DNA of 64,000 bases, from assembly GCF_000003815.2 (NCBI RefSeq), contig NW_023365777.1, forward strand, positions 232,855-296,854. The letters are read 5' to 3'. Below the pieces are notes generated by a model. That model made no database searches and was not told the origin of the DNA. It was given only the letters and a program-made list of their open reading frames with translations. Below are positions 46,438 through 57,297 of the stretch, piece after piece. How positions within the stretch are numbered: the first letter of the stretch is position 1; each line of letters starts with the position of its first letter. Origin of the DNA: Branchiostoma floridae (lineage: Eukaryota; Chordata; Leptocardii; Amphioxiformes; Branchiostomatidae). The position numbers were made by a program, and so were the translations under genes.

Positions 46438-46605
46438 GCGTTCCGAGTACGCATGTGCAGCGACAAGAATTGTGGGTAATATGTCAAATGTGAAGGCCCC
46501 TGACTTGTAAACAGTTCTCGTGTCGAGCATTGCCTCAGTGGCCTTCACCCTTGACATATTACCCATAATCCCTGGCACTGCACATGCGCACTCGGAACCG
46601 TGAAC
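46438..46605. mobile_element. Foldback MITE, ATTGTGGG..ATT type, copy 2
   Basis: The left arm 'gttccgagtacgcatgtgca' ... 'gtgggtaatatgtcaa' ... 'gtgaaggcc' is mirrored on the right by 'ggccttcacccttgacatat' ... 'gcacatgcgcactcggaac'. The arms are about 60 bp with few mismatches and the loop about 40 bp. It follows copy 1 directly. Confidence 0.85.
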
Positions 46606-46614
46606 AATCATGAA

Positions 46615-47480
46615 CCTCCTTATTCACACGAGTGTTAATTGTTTGAGAGTGGGCCCCATTATCGACATCGCGGTATCTGATCATTAAACACCACTAGCTG
46701 TGTGTGATAAAAAGTGGCATAATGTATGTCTTTATTAATAGGTTATATGCATAGAACCGCTTCTGAAATAAAAGCGTGTCGGCAAACGTAGCAGTGCCGC
46801 TTCCCCATGTATTAGACTAGACGTTAATGACCCACTCTGGGTACGGTTTACAAGCAGAGGTGTTATAGGCAACTCCACGGGTGGCGGTTTATTGTTTGCG
46901 GTTGCTGAATTTTATGTCTGAGAAACGTGGTGAAGGTCTATGTCGTTTGTGCCTGTGCAGATGTTGAATTTGTCAAGTCAATGCGACAAGATCGTCTTTT
47001 TTGTTAGTTTGTATACCCACACATACACTTTTGTAGAATATTCAGATATGGCTGTTTTTTTTTTAACTCTAGTCAGTCTTCGAGGCAAATTTGTACATAC
47101 AAAATTCCGACACAGTTGTATGTTATGTAACATACGTCTGGAATCGATTATTGGAATGGTTCCCGGTATCTCGCCTGTAATTTTACGTTCGTCTTAAGTC
47201 CTGGGAAAGAAAATTAGGTTTGATTCTGGGTTTCCTTTACTGTTAACTATAAGAGTTATTTTTGATTTCCCTTAGTGATGAAGTAGCTTACACGATAGAT
47301 CGTAAACTGTGCTTCAAATAGCTTGTAATGCATAGTATGCGCTGTAGTGCTGGCTAGATGCCTGATCAAGTTAGTAGGATGGTCTCTGTCCCAAACTATC
47401 ATTAATTGTATCACCGAAACTGTTCCCAACAGGAGATCGAAGACTTCATGCCTCCGTGAAATATGTGTATGTGTGTTTTA
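46615..47480. other. Gene-free stretch
   Basis: No gene or repeat recognised. Confidence 0.45.
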
Positions 47481-47489
47481 ATCCCTTAG

Positions 47490-47772
47490 CTCTAGCTATC
47501 ACAAATGTTAGTGATTCTTCCCTTCCCTTCTTCCTTTGCTCAATCCAAACTACATGTACTCTCCTCACATAAGGGGCCATCCGTTGTCCCCATTCTCTGG
47601 AACACCTCATTGAGATATTTCGAACGTTTTTGTGAATTAGTTAATGCGATAACCCTAGCCATCACAGATGTTAGTGATTCTCCCATTCCCTTCCTAACTT
47701 ATTCACACACATATCTTCCCAACATAAGGGGTCATTCGTTGTCCCCATTCTACGATGGCCAGCTGACCATCT
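47490..47772 (+). repeat. Tandem duplication, 162-bp unit
   Basis: 'ctagctatcacaaatgttagtgattc' (in parts) ... 'ataaggggccatccgttgtc' recurs from 47652 as 'ctagccatcacagatgttagt' ... 'ataaggggtcattcgttgtc'. The second copy is incomplete. Confidence 0.85.
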
Positions 47773-47779
47773 GTCCATG

Positions 47780-48410
47780 GACTATACCACATAATTGTTA
47801 GCAGGGGACATTGGAATGTAACAATATAGTACCTAAAAATTCCTCGATGACTTCTAACGAGAAAGATTCATACAAATCTGTAAAACCATCTTGAGCTATA
47901 GGCGCGAATAATGCACAACTACAGCCAAAAACAGTACCCCCGTCGGAAGTGAACCCCCATCCCGGAGGTACAAAAAATCTCCGTTACCCACTTTAATAGA
48001 CTAGTGTTTAGTACGACCATATACTGTACTCTGCCCGAGTGAAATGTGGCGGCAGGCTTCCCACAGAACAGTTATTACTGTCAGTCCAGATTGCCAGGCA
48101 GGGAACTGATCCGACCGCAACAGGCCCATCGTAGGGGCTCGGTAACAGTGGCTATCGATTCGTGCGAGGGGAAACAGGCAGGGTACGGTGTAGAGGGGAG
48201 TTTAGGTGTAGGGAAAAATGTGTTTTCGGTTACTGTTATATTTGGGTCGGTAGATATATAGCGATTCCACTTTTTTGGGATTTACTTTCTTTTACGTCCA
48301 TGAAAAATGGAGGTACTGTACAGTTCAGGGACTTGCCCTCCTTGCCTATAGGGGCAAAAACGAGGAATTCTAATCGATTCTAAGGCGAACATTTTTCCCT
48401 ACGTGTTGAC
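47780..48410. other. Gene-free stretch
   Basis: Includes 'cggaagtgaacccccatcccgg' -like words at 47944-47966, a possible fragment of the acctccggg family. Nothing coding. Confidence 0.4.
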
Positions 48411-48414
48411 GAGT

Positions 48415-48640
48415 AACGTTGTTGTGCCTGTGTGTATGTATGTCCGTATGTATGTATGACTGTGTGTGTGTGTTTGTGTCTGTGTTTCTGGATATTTGTG
48501 GTCAGCATAACTTTACAACCCCCGGATAGATTGTAATGATATTTGCATTGGTATGTGAGTGTAAGGAAGACCAAGGTCAGGGTCGTTTTGGCGCCCCCTG
48601 GTGTGTGACCTTGTTTTTTTAGATTTCGGTCAAAGTTATC
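48415..48640 (+). repeat. Dispersed repeat with microsatellite head
   Basis: A 'tatgtatgtc...tgtgtgtgtgtttgtgtctg' head is followed by 'gtcagcataactttacaac', 'ggatagattgtaatgatatt', 'taaggaagaccaaggtca' and 'ggtgtgtgacctt'. The order matches the minus-strand copy at 27125-27350. Confidence 0.7.
48591..48606 (-). promoter_or_regulatory. CTCF-like motif inside a dispersed repeat
   Basis: On the minus strand 'cacaccagggggcgcc' matches the animal CTCF core CCASYAGRKGGC at 11 of 12 positions. The match is to a published consensus for vertebrates and insects; use in this genome is not known. Confidence 0.35.
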
Positions 48641-48985
48641 CGACAATTACTTTTGAGCAAAGTAAAACTGACATGCGGATACCTTAGTACAGATCCCATC
48701 CGCAATCATATCAAAGTAGAATTTAGTTTTTCCTAGGACAAATTGCGATTGCAAACTTGGATCACCATCATCGTTAAACTTGCAATGAATACTTTACTTG
48801 GATAGTTTATTAGTCCATTAGCTGACATATACAACAAATTGTAGAATCGCGGATTGTCCTAGGTATATAGGACAGATTTCTATCGCAATCAGATTAAAGA
48901 ATGTTCTATTCTGTCTTAGTACAGATTACGATCGCAATCTGTACCAGTCTTGTAGAATCGAGGATTGTACCTTGGACAGCTGTTT
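48640..48985. repeat. Short repeats and a 26-bp near-palindrome
   Basis: 'gtagaatcgcggattgtcc' (48841) and 'gtagaatcgaggattgtacc' (48951) are 110 bp apart. 'gtacagattacgatcgcaat' plus 'ctgtac' at 48919-48944 reads almost the same on both strands (one pair of positions differs). Related words 'cagatttctatcgcaatc' and 'gacaaattgcgattgcaa' occur nearby. Confidence 0.65.
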
Positions 48986-49162
48986 AATACAGAAAATCTT
49001 TATTGACTTGTTTATCTAGAGCGATAAATAAAGAAATATTGGTAAACTTTCTAATGATTTAGAGGGCTAATTAACCACAATTTTACCTCTCATTACTGTG
49101 ATTTTCTAAATCTCCGTTGTTAATTCTTACATAGACATTGGCTAATCAACGTCTGCTGTTTT

Positions 49163-49437
49163 GTTGTACTCACATTGAACAATTACGTTGATTACATGAG
49201 GTATTCGACGGTAATACTTTGAAATCCAGTTTTAAGAACTGTAAGCATGAGGCTTCATTAGAGCCAGAAAAGACGGTAAACTTGGGGGAAAATATTTTTC
49301 GTTGTACTCACATCGCAACAATGATTCATGATTACATGAAGTATTCGACGGAAATACTTTGAAATCCAGTTTTAAGACCTGTAAGCATGAGGCTTCATTA
49401 GCGTCAGAAAAGACGGTAAAATATTCGGGGGAATTGT
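49163..49437 (+). repeat. Tandem duplication, ~139-bp unit
   Basis: 'gttgtactcacat', 'gattacatga.gtattcgacgg', 'aatactttgaaatccagttt', 'gtaagcatgaggcttcatta' and 'cagaaaagacggtaaa' recur in order from 49163 and 49301. Confidence 0.9.
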
Positions 49438-49439
49438 TG

Positions 49440-50695
49440 CCAACTTTCAGTGCAATCGAGTAGAAACAATCGCAGAAGTGCCAATGCAGCCTCCGCAAGA
49501 AACGTTACTCGTCAACACATAGAGCGAGTTTCATTCCCGCCTTTGAATCGATTAGAATTCCTCATTTTAGCCCCTCTGGGCAAGCAGGGCAAGTCCCTGA
49601 ACTTTTACAGAGGGCAATTACTCATAACCAGTAAAGACACATCCTTTGCTTGAGGGGAAACATCAAATATCGGGACATTCTGGAATCTTCGCTCAGCGTT
49701 AGTCAATACTGATGGCTACTATAACTGTGACCCGGCAGTAGTAAAACGTGCTGCCGGTCTCCCGGAGTGAGAGATTCCCCGATAGATCCTCTCAGACACA
49801 GCCTGTTAGCCTCCGGACGGGTGAGCTAAAATGGACGTGATCTAAAACCTGTGTTCGCCAGCTTTACGGGCCCCTAAGGCTCTCTCCAAGCGCAGAGCCG
49901 TGTGAACGAGAAAGGCGCCAGTGGATCGTTCTCTAACGTGCCATTCCAGCCAACACTTCGTGCGAAGTGATTGATGGAAGGATCTAGGGGGAGGCAGAGG
50001 TGAAACGTATAAAGTGCAATCGTCTCCAGTCGTCTTTATTCCATTTCCATTAGTAGTTCGGCGGTAGAGCCGCGTGTAGGGGCGGAGTGATACGTTATCT
50101 CGGACAGACACAAGGGCATCTGATGCACGGACTACGCCCTGATGTTGTTGTCTACTTGCGCCGTTTGGCACCTCTCCGTACAAAATAAGAGTTTGAAGGA
50201 CACAAAACTGCGTGAAGTAATTGTGGTGTAACGTTTCCTCTGGGCTTCTTTGTTTTGTACTTTTTTTCCTTTCAGGAAGAAGGATTTCTCTAAAACCTGT
50301 TTCCTTTTACTAGTATGGCCGGGTTGTTGTTTATGCACTATGCAGCAACCAAGGTAAAGGCCCAGCCTCTTCTTGGAGAGTTGATAATTAGCCCCAGGCT
50401 GCGAGAACTTGTGTGAATAAGACTATCAGTAAGCAAAGTATTGGGCTCGTCAGCCACCAGCGCGCCTGCACCAGACGTACGTGGGAAACATCCCTAGACG
50501 ATCTTCGTCAGCGAAGAAAAGCCGAGAGGCAAAGTACCACACTACTTTCAAGATGGGGTTGTCGGTCTATAATTCTGCATTACCTGAAAATACTGATAGG
50601 GTACCCCAAATCACCATGTTTCACCGGGACTTATATGAATCCCAACGTTCCAAAATTCAAACAAATCCATTAAAAAGGATCTCGAGTTAGGTGCG
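49440..50695. other. Gene-free stretch, GC-richer in the middle
   Basis: 49700-50160 is visibly richer in CpG than its surroundings, with a 113-codon minus frame (49842-50183) of R/G/L-rich, chance-like composition. It could be a decayed promoter or an exon; no motif decides this. Confidence 0.35.
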
Positions 50696-50699
50696 CAGT

Positions 50700-50835
50700 G
50701 GTGATGAACTTATACAGTATTTGAAAGAATACCTCTCCTTGGTGCTGATATTGAGAACGTTAGTGCACGAACACAGACAGAAACAGTTTCACCGTCGGGC
50801 GTTGAACCTCCTTCCCGAAGATAACTAGGAACTCC
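50700..50835 (-). repeat. Dispersed repeat fragment, copy 1 of 2
   Basis: 'cgcagtggtgatga', 'gaatacctctccttggtgct' and 'gatattgagaacgttagtgcacga' (in parts) recur at 53015-53112. Read on the minus strand, the part at 50785-50835 ('gttatcttcgggaaggaggtt') resembles the start of the 7.4-kb TIR element. Confidence 0.6.
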
Positions 50836-50839
50836 TGCC

Positions 50840-51930
50840 CTGTAGTAAAGTCTATGCTTTATTACATGTCATGGATGTCACGGGTACACGACGTGCCAAC
50901 GGTGCCAGATAATACACCAACAAATATTGGCTTTGTAAAGAGACCTCCGGGGTTTTCTTGGAGACGACAGGGTCAGGACTTGTAACCCAAAGTCATTACA
51001 GAAATCGAATCTCCCTGTTGTTACCCAGACCGAATGACGTCTGTTTAAAACAGTAGAGAGCTCCGGTCCACTGCTTATACAAAGATAAGGGTCTGTATGC
51101 AGCAAACGTTGTTTGAATGTAGAGAGGGTTGAAGAAAGGTCTGGCTGTACAAAATGTTCAGAATAACATTTACGTAAATACATACCCGTAGTATGCCCGT
51201 TGGGAAAATGATGTTATCTGCCAGTGTTGCGAGTTGTTGTAGAAAGTCGCATAAGTCATCACAATATCCAACCGTTCTTCAGACAAGCCAGTGCACATCT
51301 ATGAATTTCCAACAATATAATCTATTCTTCACCTTATAGTTCTTCTAAATACTAGTAACTGGAGCTTTTTAAGTGCAATTTATAGTCAACGCTAAGTACA
51401 AAAAAATGCCAATATCTTGAATGAACGTTTGGCATTTAAAGACTTACCCAGGCGATTAACATGAGTCGGGTAACAGATATGATTTTTCAATGGAAACATT
51501 AACTCCACCTTTAGCACCTAGCACCTTTAGTTTGTTCAATCCTGTGTTTTTTTCAATATTCTCTTCACTCCCACGCCACGACGTATTTTCAGCCTTGCTC
51601 TCGTTTTATGTAGCTAAGGGTGCATGAGGACCTCTTGCGGATTGCTGTTGAAGTACAGAAATGTACTGGTGAAAAATATTAAAACGTATATACTTGTGGT
51701 CTTGTCCAGAATGCAGGAGATTTTCCATGTTTAATCATTATTACGTCCTTTATGATAACTTAGATTACAATAATAGAGCCATTTTTGTTGCCCATCTTTT
51801 TTTATCGCTCGCATCAACCTTGGGATGCTCAGAGACGACACGACTTTCCGGTCCTGACAACTACATCTAAAAATAATGACAGCGGATAAACTGAAGTATA
51901 ACATATGGCATGAGCGTTACCTCCATTGTG
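50840..51930. other. Gene-free stretch
   Basis: A 101-codon minus frame (50878-51183) was read and not recognised. No AATAAA signal was seen on the minus strand just below 51936. Confidence 0.4.
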
Positions 51931-51935
51931 CATTA

Positions 51936-53428
51936 TTAACAGGGTCTTTCACGCTGTTGGACAGCTCGGTGCAAGAGGTGACTCCGGCCGCATTCAGGCA
52001 AAAAATAGGACACGTCTCCCCATACACCGCGCGACCTAGAAAGGGATTGTAGCTCCCGGATGAATAGAGACATTGATTTTTTGTGGGCTCTTTCGTACCT
52101 GTTTAAGCGATCAGTTTCTCTGGCCCCAATGTGATACAAAATTGTTTTATATGCAAAATGAATAGCGCGGTGCTGAAAGAGAAGTAAAATAGTGTCATCG
52201 TACTTTTACATTGTGGGCTAACAATAATTGTTATGTAGATTTTTTTTCGGTAAAGGTATTTGTATCACATTTTTTAGGCTATAAGGGTAGCGGGGTGTTC
52301 CCTTCTGTGCAAAGTGAACGGTACTTGAAGTCAGTGACCATCCCCCTATTTCTATCTCCTGTTACTCTCTCAAATTGAAGCCCATTTTTACACATGGGTG
52401 GAGTGATGGAAGTCGTGTAAAGTGGCTTAATTTGACACATCGTCAAGTAATGAATACCAGGAATCGAACCCGGAGCCTTTTGATCTCGTGTCCGCTAGCC
52501 ACTCGGCCATGTGACGTTACTATATTTTCCAGGTTGCATGTATGGATCTAGAGCTTATTCGTTATTATCGGTTATCGAACTCGCCTTCCGTACACATGTT
52601 TCGGGGGCAAAAGTGTAGGGCAAAAAGTTGAAGCGCCTGACCGTTAAATAACCGATTCTACGCTTGAATACGGCCCAGTAATTTCGTCCATATTCGCGAG
52701 ACGCTCTCTGCATTTAGTATCGAGGGTTCCTTGAGGTTGTTACGTTCAGTAACAAAACTGGTCTGTGGTTAAAATGTCGGCATTGAAGTTCGATCATGAC
52801 ATTTGTCAAGAAGGCTCTGTTTTGGCACCGTTTGTATTTTTGTCTGTCTTTGGAAATCGGAAATCGAGGAGTTGTGGTTGGGCTATGATATTAATCATAT
52901 TTACTGCTTGGGTAGTAGTCGTGATACCGAAACTGAAGTTTGATACATGTAATATGCCTCCTAGCGACTTTCTTCAATGCTACTGCGGAACTTCTTTTTT
53001 AGAAATGCATGACACGCAGTGGTGATGACCTCTGATAGAATATTTGAGTACACTGTTGGGAAGAATACCTCTCCTTGGTGCTGATATTGAGAATGTTAGT
53101 GCACGACCAAGTCCTTCTGTGATAGTTATATTTTTGTTACTCCCTACAAACAGATATTCTATTAGAGCCTTTAAACTGTCTTTGCCTTTGAGATAAGTCA
53201 AGATAGTTAGACGGGAGGCTAAAAACTGAATTCATATCACAAAGCGTCATTACCTACTTGAATCCATCGGAACACTGCTTTACCCCAAGGGGAAGAGCCA
53301 CCATGCGATGTTTTGATATACTGCAGGCTGGGAGGTGTTGACCAGCCAACTCCTTTATCCATGACGATTACATCATACGTGTAATTGTCTAATTCACGGC
53401 TACACTGCGCCCCCTGTCGGTTTTTCAT
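51936..53428 (-). CDS. Candidate two-exon gene fragment, function unknown
   Basis: Segment A (minus, ~53428-53258) opens 'ATGAAAAACC' with A at -3 and encodes 'ELDNYTYDVIVMDKGVGWST' and 'SSPWGKAVFRWIQ'. It ends at a possible donor CAA|GTAGGT. Segment B (minus, 52172-51936) follows a good acceptor, 'ttttacttctctttcag', preceded by 'gatgacac' as a possible branch site. It encodes 'HRAIHFAYKTILYHIGARET', 'RYERAHKKSMSLFIRELQSL', 'SRSRGVWGDV' and stops with TAA. The 1085-bp intron is phase 0 and both frames stay open across it. Segment A stays open upstream of the ATG for about 27 more codons, so the start is uncertain. The '...SRSRGVWGD' end vaguely recalls the linker before the BEACH domain, but this is too weak for a name. 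No polyadenylation signal was seen. It may equally be chance. Confidence 0.22.
52330..52520 (-). mobile_element. SINE with tRNA-Ser/Leu-like head, reversed
   Basis: On the minus strand 'tggccgagtggctagcgg' (A box) and 'gggttcgattcctgg' (B box) are followed by 'ttacacgacttccatcac', shared with the SINE at 11460. The box sequences are close to functional pol III promoters. No acceptor stem pairs, so it is not a tRNA gene. It lies inside the proposed 1085-bp intron. Confidence 0.8.
53015..53112 (-). repeat. Dispersed repeat fragment, copy 2 of 2
   Basis: Shares 'cgcagtggtgatga' and 'aagaatacctctccttggtg' plus 'ctgatattgagaa' with 50700-50780; one base differs in the last 30. Confidence 0.7.
53407..53420 (-). 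promoter_or_regulatory. Weak CTCF-like motif
   Basis: On the minus strand 'ccgacagggggcgca' resembles the CTCF core but differs at two core positions. It overlaps candidate segment A. Confidence 0.15.
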
Positions 53429-53514
53429 TGTAGTGTAACTCCATCTCTCAATATTCGTTAATGCGTCTAGGATGTTTGAAATGGTGGTACTATTTTACAA
53501 CTGTCTTTTTGACA

Positions 53515-54720
53515 TACATATACTGCATTTTTGTACAAGCTTACAATATTCTTTTAAAGAGAAAAAACTGTGCTGAGCTTGTGTTTCAACTGACCAATCA
53601 TGTCGTTTTCCCGATCACGTGATCAATACTCTGCTCTGCAGTTTAAGTCCGCATCGCTAGGCTCCATGTTTGTCACCCGACTATTACGCAAGAAAGTGGT
53701 GTGTGGATTTATTTAGCATCCTAGATGACGTTAAGTCTATTTCAGATAGCATCAATTCAGTCGATTTCAATATGCTTTCGCACTGTGGAACATAGTGCCT
53801 TGGAGCAAAAACTGGTCGACACAGGAGCCTGATCTAAAGATCTCTGTCTGACCTAATTAAGTAACAAATCAACCAATGAAAAATTAACGAATCATTGATT
53901 GATAGACTGATTGATGTTATAAGAACTCCTATAGCTGATAAAGTAGACTTGTCTGTCTCGAGGCTAATTCAGAATGATTGTGTGAAACAGATTGGAGAAC
54001 CTGGTACAAAACCGTTAAAAACTATTTTTCTGAACTGTACCCATTTCATCAGCACATGGACATTCACCTAAACGAAACTGAACGCAGACATAATCTAATG
54101 AAAATTTCCTAACCTCAAAATATGTCACGCTTTTAGACGCTCAACAAAATATGAGCTTTACAAATAATACCCCACTCATATCATACGATCACATGAACCA
54201 GTTTGCATGCCATGGCTTTACTCATGACGATATTGTAAAGTAACTTTTTCCTTATACCATCTATAAACTGAATACGAACTACAAAATCTATAACTTTTGT
54301 CACCGACATATCCGCTTGTATTACTGCTTTCATATAGTTTAATATTGATGTATGCATGGAGCTACATCCGCAATAACACGTGAAATTTCAGTCTGCGTCA
54401 TTAGTTTACATTTTTAATAACCATTCTGTAAATGAAATCATTTGTTACCATAAAGCGTTGCAGGCAACGGAAACATATTGGGTCCACCATTCTGTTGTTT
54501 TTGTTTGCTTGTTTGTTTGGTATAAACGTAACTGTATAGATACAGATACAACTACGACTGGCATATTATTGTCAGCAAATTGAAGGCAGGTCTACGGTGA
54601 ATGCGACTTAACTGGTGGACGGTACCGACTTCTATCTAATGCTAGCTCGGTCGCGCCTTCATAAGTATCAGACTTATCATTAAGGTGTTGAAGATAAATT
54701 CCCTAGAACTATCGACAAAC
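53515..54720. other. Gene-free stretch
   Basis: 'accaatcatg' and the 12-bp palindrome 'gatcacgtgatc' (53613-53624, contains the E-box CACGTG) could be regulatory, but nothing ties them to a gene. No exon was recognised. Confidence 0.4.
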
Positions 54721-54728
54721 AACATAAT

Positions 54729-54938
54729 GGCGCGGTCACAGAGGTCGTCCGATCATCATACGATCATCCCTAACTTCTGGCGTTTCGGAGAACAAAAATG
54801 TACGTTTCCTGCAAAGTTCAACTTGGTACACAAAATGCTGTTTTGGATCCATGTCGGTGGTTGGTTTTGTCGTGGCCTGCTTGAAAATCCTATGGCATCG
54901 AGATCGTACGACGACTTCAAGACGTCTGTGACCGCGTC
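54729..54938 (+). mobile_element. MITE with GCGGTCACAT ends, copy 3
   Basis: The ends are 'ggcgcggtcacag' and 'ctgtgaccgcgtc'. The interior 'aaagttcaac', 'aatgctgttttgg' and 'cgtggcctgcttgaaaatcc' matches the copy at 8217. TAAT sits next to both ends (54724-54727 and 54940-54943), possibly the target duplication. Confidence 0.8.
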
Positions 54939-55049
54939 TTAATACCCTGTCACATTTTCCGCGATCTACGGGCGTATCGATGGAAGATTGGCCATATTTA
55001 AGAGGGTTGCGCGTATTTTCCCACCTGTAAACCGTCCCTGTCACATATA

Positions 55050-55105
55050 AGCCATACTATGTACCTTGTACAATTGTTGTGCGCGCAATAAAGTTATAAT
55101 TATAA
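55050..55105 (+). repeat. Possible LINE 3' tail
   Basis: 'gtaccttgtacaattgttgt' and 'gcgcaataaagttataatta' resemble the tail at 42155-42272 ('gtaccttatgcgattgttga', 'gcaataaagtc'). No coding remnant upstream. Confidence 0.45.
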
Positions 55106-55109
55106 GCAA

Positions 55110-55560
55110 GGCTCGGGCGATTGCCGCAGAATCGTCGTCCGATCGATTTTCGCCTAATATGAGGGGGGTATAACCACTACGCCACACGACGTAACATGTA
55201 CAATGATTTATGTGCGATTTTTTTGGGCCAGGAAAAAAATCGTTCTCCGTCCGCTATCACCCACAGGATACCTCGCCGGGTTGACGTTGATGAAGAAAGA
55301 TCGTTTCCTTACCGCTGGAAGTTGATCTCAAGATGGTGGTATTAAGTATCAGATCTTTCGGATAAGTGATTAGGACGTAGTTGGTGGCCTCCCTCCTTCA
55401 GGGCCCGGTAATTTCCCACTCAGGGGTGCGGTCAAGCCTATGATGAATGGCTCGCTGTAACAACCATCCATTTCCAGGTCCTACATGTTTATACCTCTGA
55501 CATGGTAACGAAATCCTAGTCTCAGGATGCCACGTTATGTTTTCTTGAAAGTCTTATTTG
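55110..55560. other. Unique stretch
   Basis: CpG-bearing but with no recognised feature. Confidence 0.4.
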
Positions 55561-55564
55561 TTCG

Positions 55565-55800
55565 GTTGGGATGTCTCTGTAGCTAAACTGGTAGCAGTCC
55601 CACAGTTGAAAATTTGGGTTGGTTAGTGTGCGTGTGAGATCCAGGTCCCAACCTAGCTTGGGGATATTTCGGTTAGGGGTGCACTTGTCATTCGGAAGGG
55701 ACGTAACATCGGGGTGGAGTTGTCTCGAGTACGTTAAATGGGAAGGGCTAACAACCCCTTCCTGTAAAAATGTACCCTGCTACTGAAAGATTAAACTATG
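55565..55800 (+). mobile_element. SINE family A, copy with clear 3' half
   Basis: 'gtctctgtagctaaactggtag' (A-box region, in parts) heads the copy; the B box near 55650 is diverged ('gatccaggtccc'). The body has 'ttcggaagggacgtaac', 'gtctcgagtacgttaaatgg' and 'ccttcctgtaaaaatgtacc', ending 'ctgctactgaaag'. Confidence 0.75.
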
Positions 55801-55804
55801 TGCC

Positions 55805-56760
55805 ACTAAGCTCAGAAGGGATTTGAAAAAGAAAACACTGAACACTTCAAATAAACGAGAATTTCATTCTAACAAGCTACAGTTCTATAAGCAGACGGTT
55901 TTTTTGCCCATTCTAATCTAATTCTTGATACTAGCAGCGAGTGAGCCGAAGTATGTTTCAGGATAGCCTTCTCCCTTTGGTTATTCTTTCTATTAAAGTA
56001 CACAGAAAACTTCGAGAACAGAATTTCATTCTTATGAATCTCAATAAGCCGACGGTATTTTCCACGTTTTAATCTATTTTTGGACAGTCACAGTGATTGA
56101 ACCAAAGTATGTTTCAGAATAGTCTTGTCTATTCGGGTATTCTGTCCGAGTACGCAGAAAACTGCGAGACGAGAAGTCTGGTGAACAGCCCGACCCCCGC
56201 GGCTCCAGGGGAGTGACATTACTGATGAACGGTGACTGCTTCACGTCACCCCGCCCGCCGAACAGCCGACCTGACGATGACGGATTACCGCCCGCCTGAG
56301 CCCGCTTGTCGCTAAACCCTTCCGCGGGATGATCCTGAACAGGATAAGGACGGCCCCGAATGCTCTCCCGAGGATTATCTCTAACGTTCTTAGGGAGGGT
56401 ATGGCGACTTTCTGCCCGCGGCGTCTCTGTAAGAAGGATGAAGTGAGGGAGTGAGGGCCAAAGGTTGAGCTGCAGAGGTGAGCTTCATCGATTTCGGGAA
56501 GGTTTTTGAATCTGTGCAGTGTGTAAAATGACCCAGATCTTCTTAAGGTGGCTCGATGAAGTCGAACGAGGACAGCTCAAAACGGGACAGAGAAGTTGGA
56601 AGATTTTGAACACTTCGCTTGTATAACTTTGAGTTCTTGTTACTTACCGACACCGCATCACCCGTGCAATAAATGTCGCGGCATCACAGACGACACTCTT
56701 TGAGTTTCACAGAAGAGTGAGAAGATTGACTTGTTTTGCTCATTGTCTGTACCAGAAGAT
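55805..56760. other. Gene-free stretch
   Basis: 55840-56165 holds a weak direct duplication ('tatgtttcaggatagccttctcc' / 'tatgtttcagaatagtcttgtc', about 190 bp apart). 56180-56470 is markedly GC- and CpG-rich. Nothing coding was recognised. Confidence 0.45.
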
Positions 56761-56764
56761 CATA

Positions 56765-56885
56765 TTTTTGATAGCATTTCTATGTGTGTATGTGTGAATG
56801 TCTATCAGCAGCATAACTCGAGAATGCCTGAATGTAATGATATTCAGTGTATCGGTATGTGTTAATGTCACCTTGAAATGAATAG
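56765..56885 (+). repeat. Dispersed repeat with microsatellite head, truncated
   Basis: 'tatgtgtgtatgtgtgaatg' followed by 'cagcataactcgagaatgcc' and 'tgtaatgatatt', as at 48415-48560. Confidence 0.65.
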
Positions 56886-56889
56886 TTTT

Positions 56890-57290
56890 ATGGCTCCTAG
56901 CGGCATGTTGCGATACTGCAGCGGAACTTTCGTTTTTGCATGTCTGTCCCTTGTCTACCGACTGCTCTGTCATACATTTTTCACAGGACCTAGCGGTAGG
57001 AGGTCTGTTGTTTACAGAGAGTGGTATATATTAGTCCAAGTAAGTTCACCCTCTCGCATTAAACTTGAAGTGTGCAGATGACGTCATCCATGAAAATTAC
57101 TTGTTATGGCCTTAGACCTTATCCAATATGCCTGAAAGGCTGCTACACGGTTATGGCCGAGGGAGGACCATACAGCATTCTGGTCGATATGTTTGACCTA
57201 TCAGTAGCTGTAGGGGCCATCATCGTGTGAAGTTCAATGGTGGGTGATTTTCAGGTCACGGCCAAGGACGTACCCAGGGGAGGATAGCGT
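56890..57290. other. Unique stretch
   Basis: Nothing recognised. Confidence 0.4.
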
Positions 57291-57297
57291 GCATACT

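Noticed and set aside
47772-47788. 'gtccatggactatac' as another end of the 2.76-kb element
   Set aside because: Only about 11 bp match around an NcoI-type palindrome; no arm sequence follows.
49842-50183. 113-codon R-rich minus frame as an exon
   Set aside because: Composition is what a GC-richer non-coding patch gives; no domain and no clear acceptor or donor.
52455-52515. tRNA gene on the minus strand (good A and B boxes)
   Set aside because: No 7-bp acceptor stem can be paired and the sequence continues into a body shared with another SINE copy.
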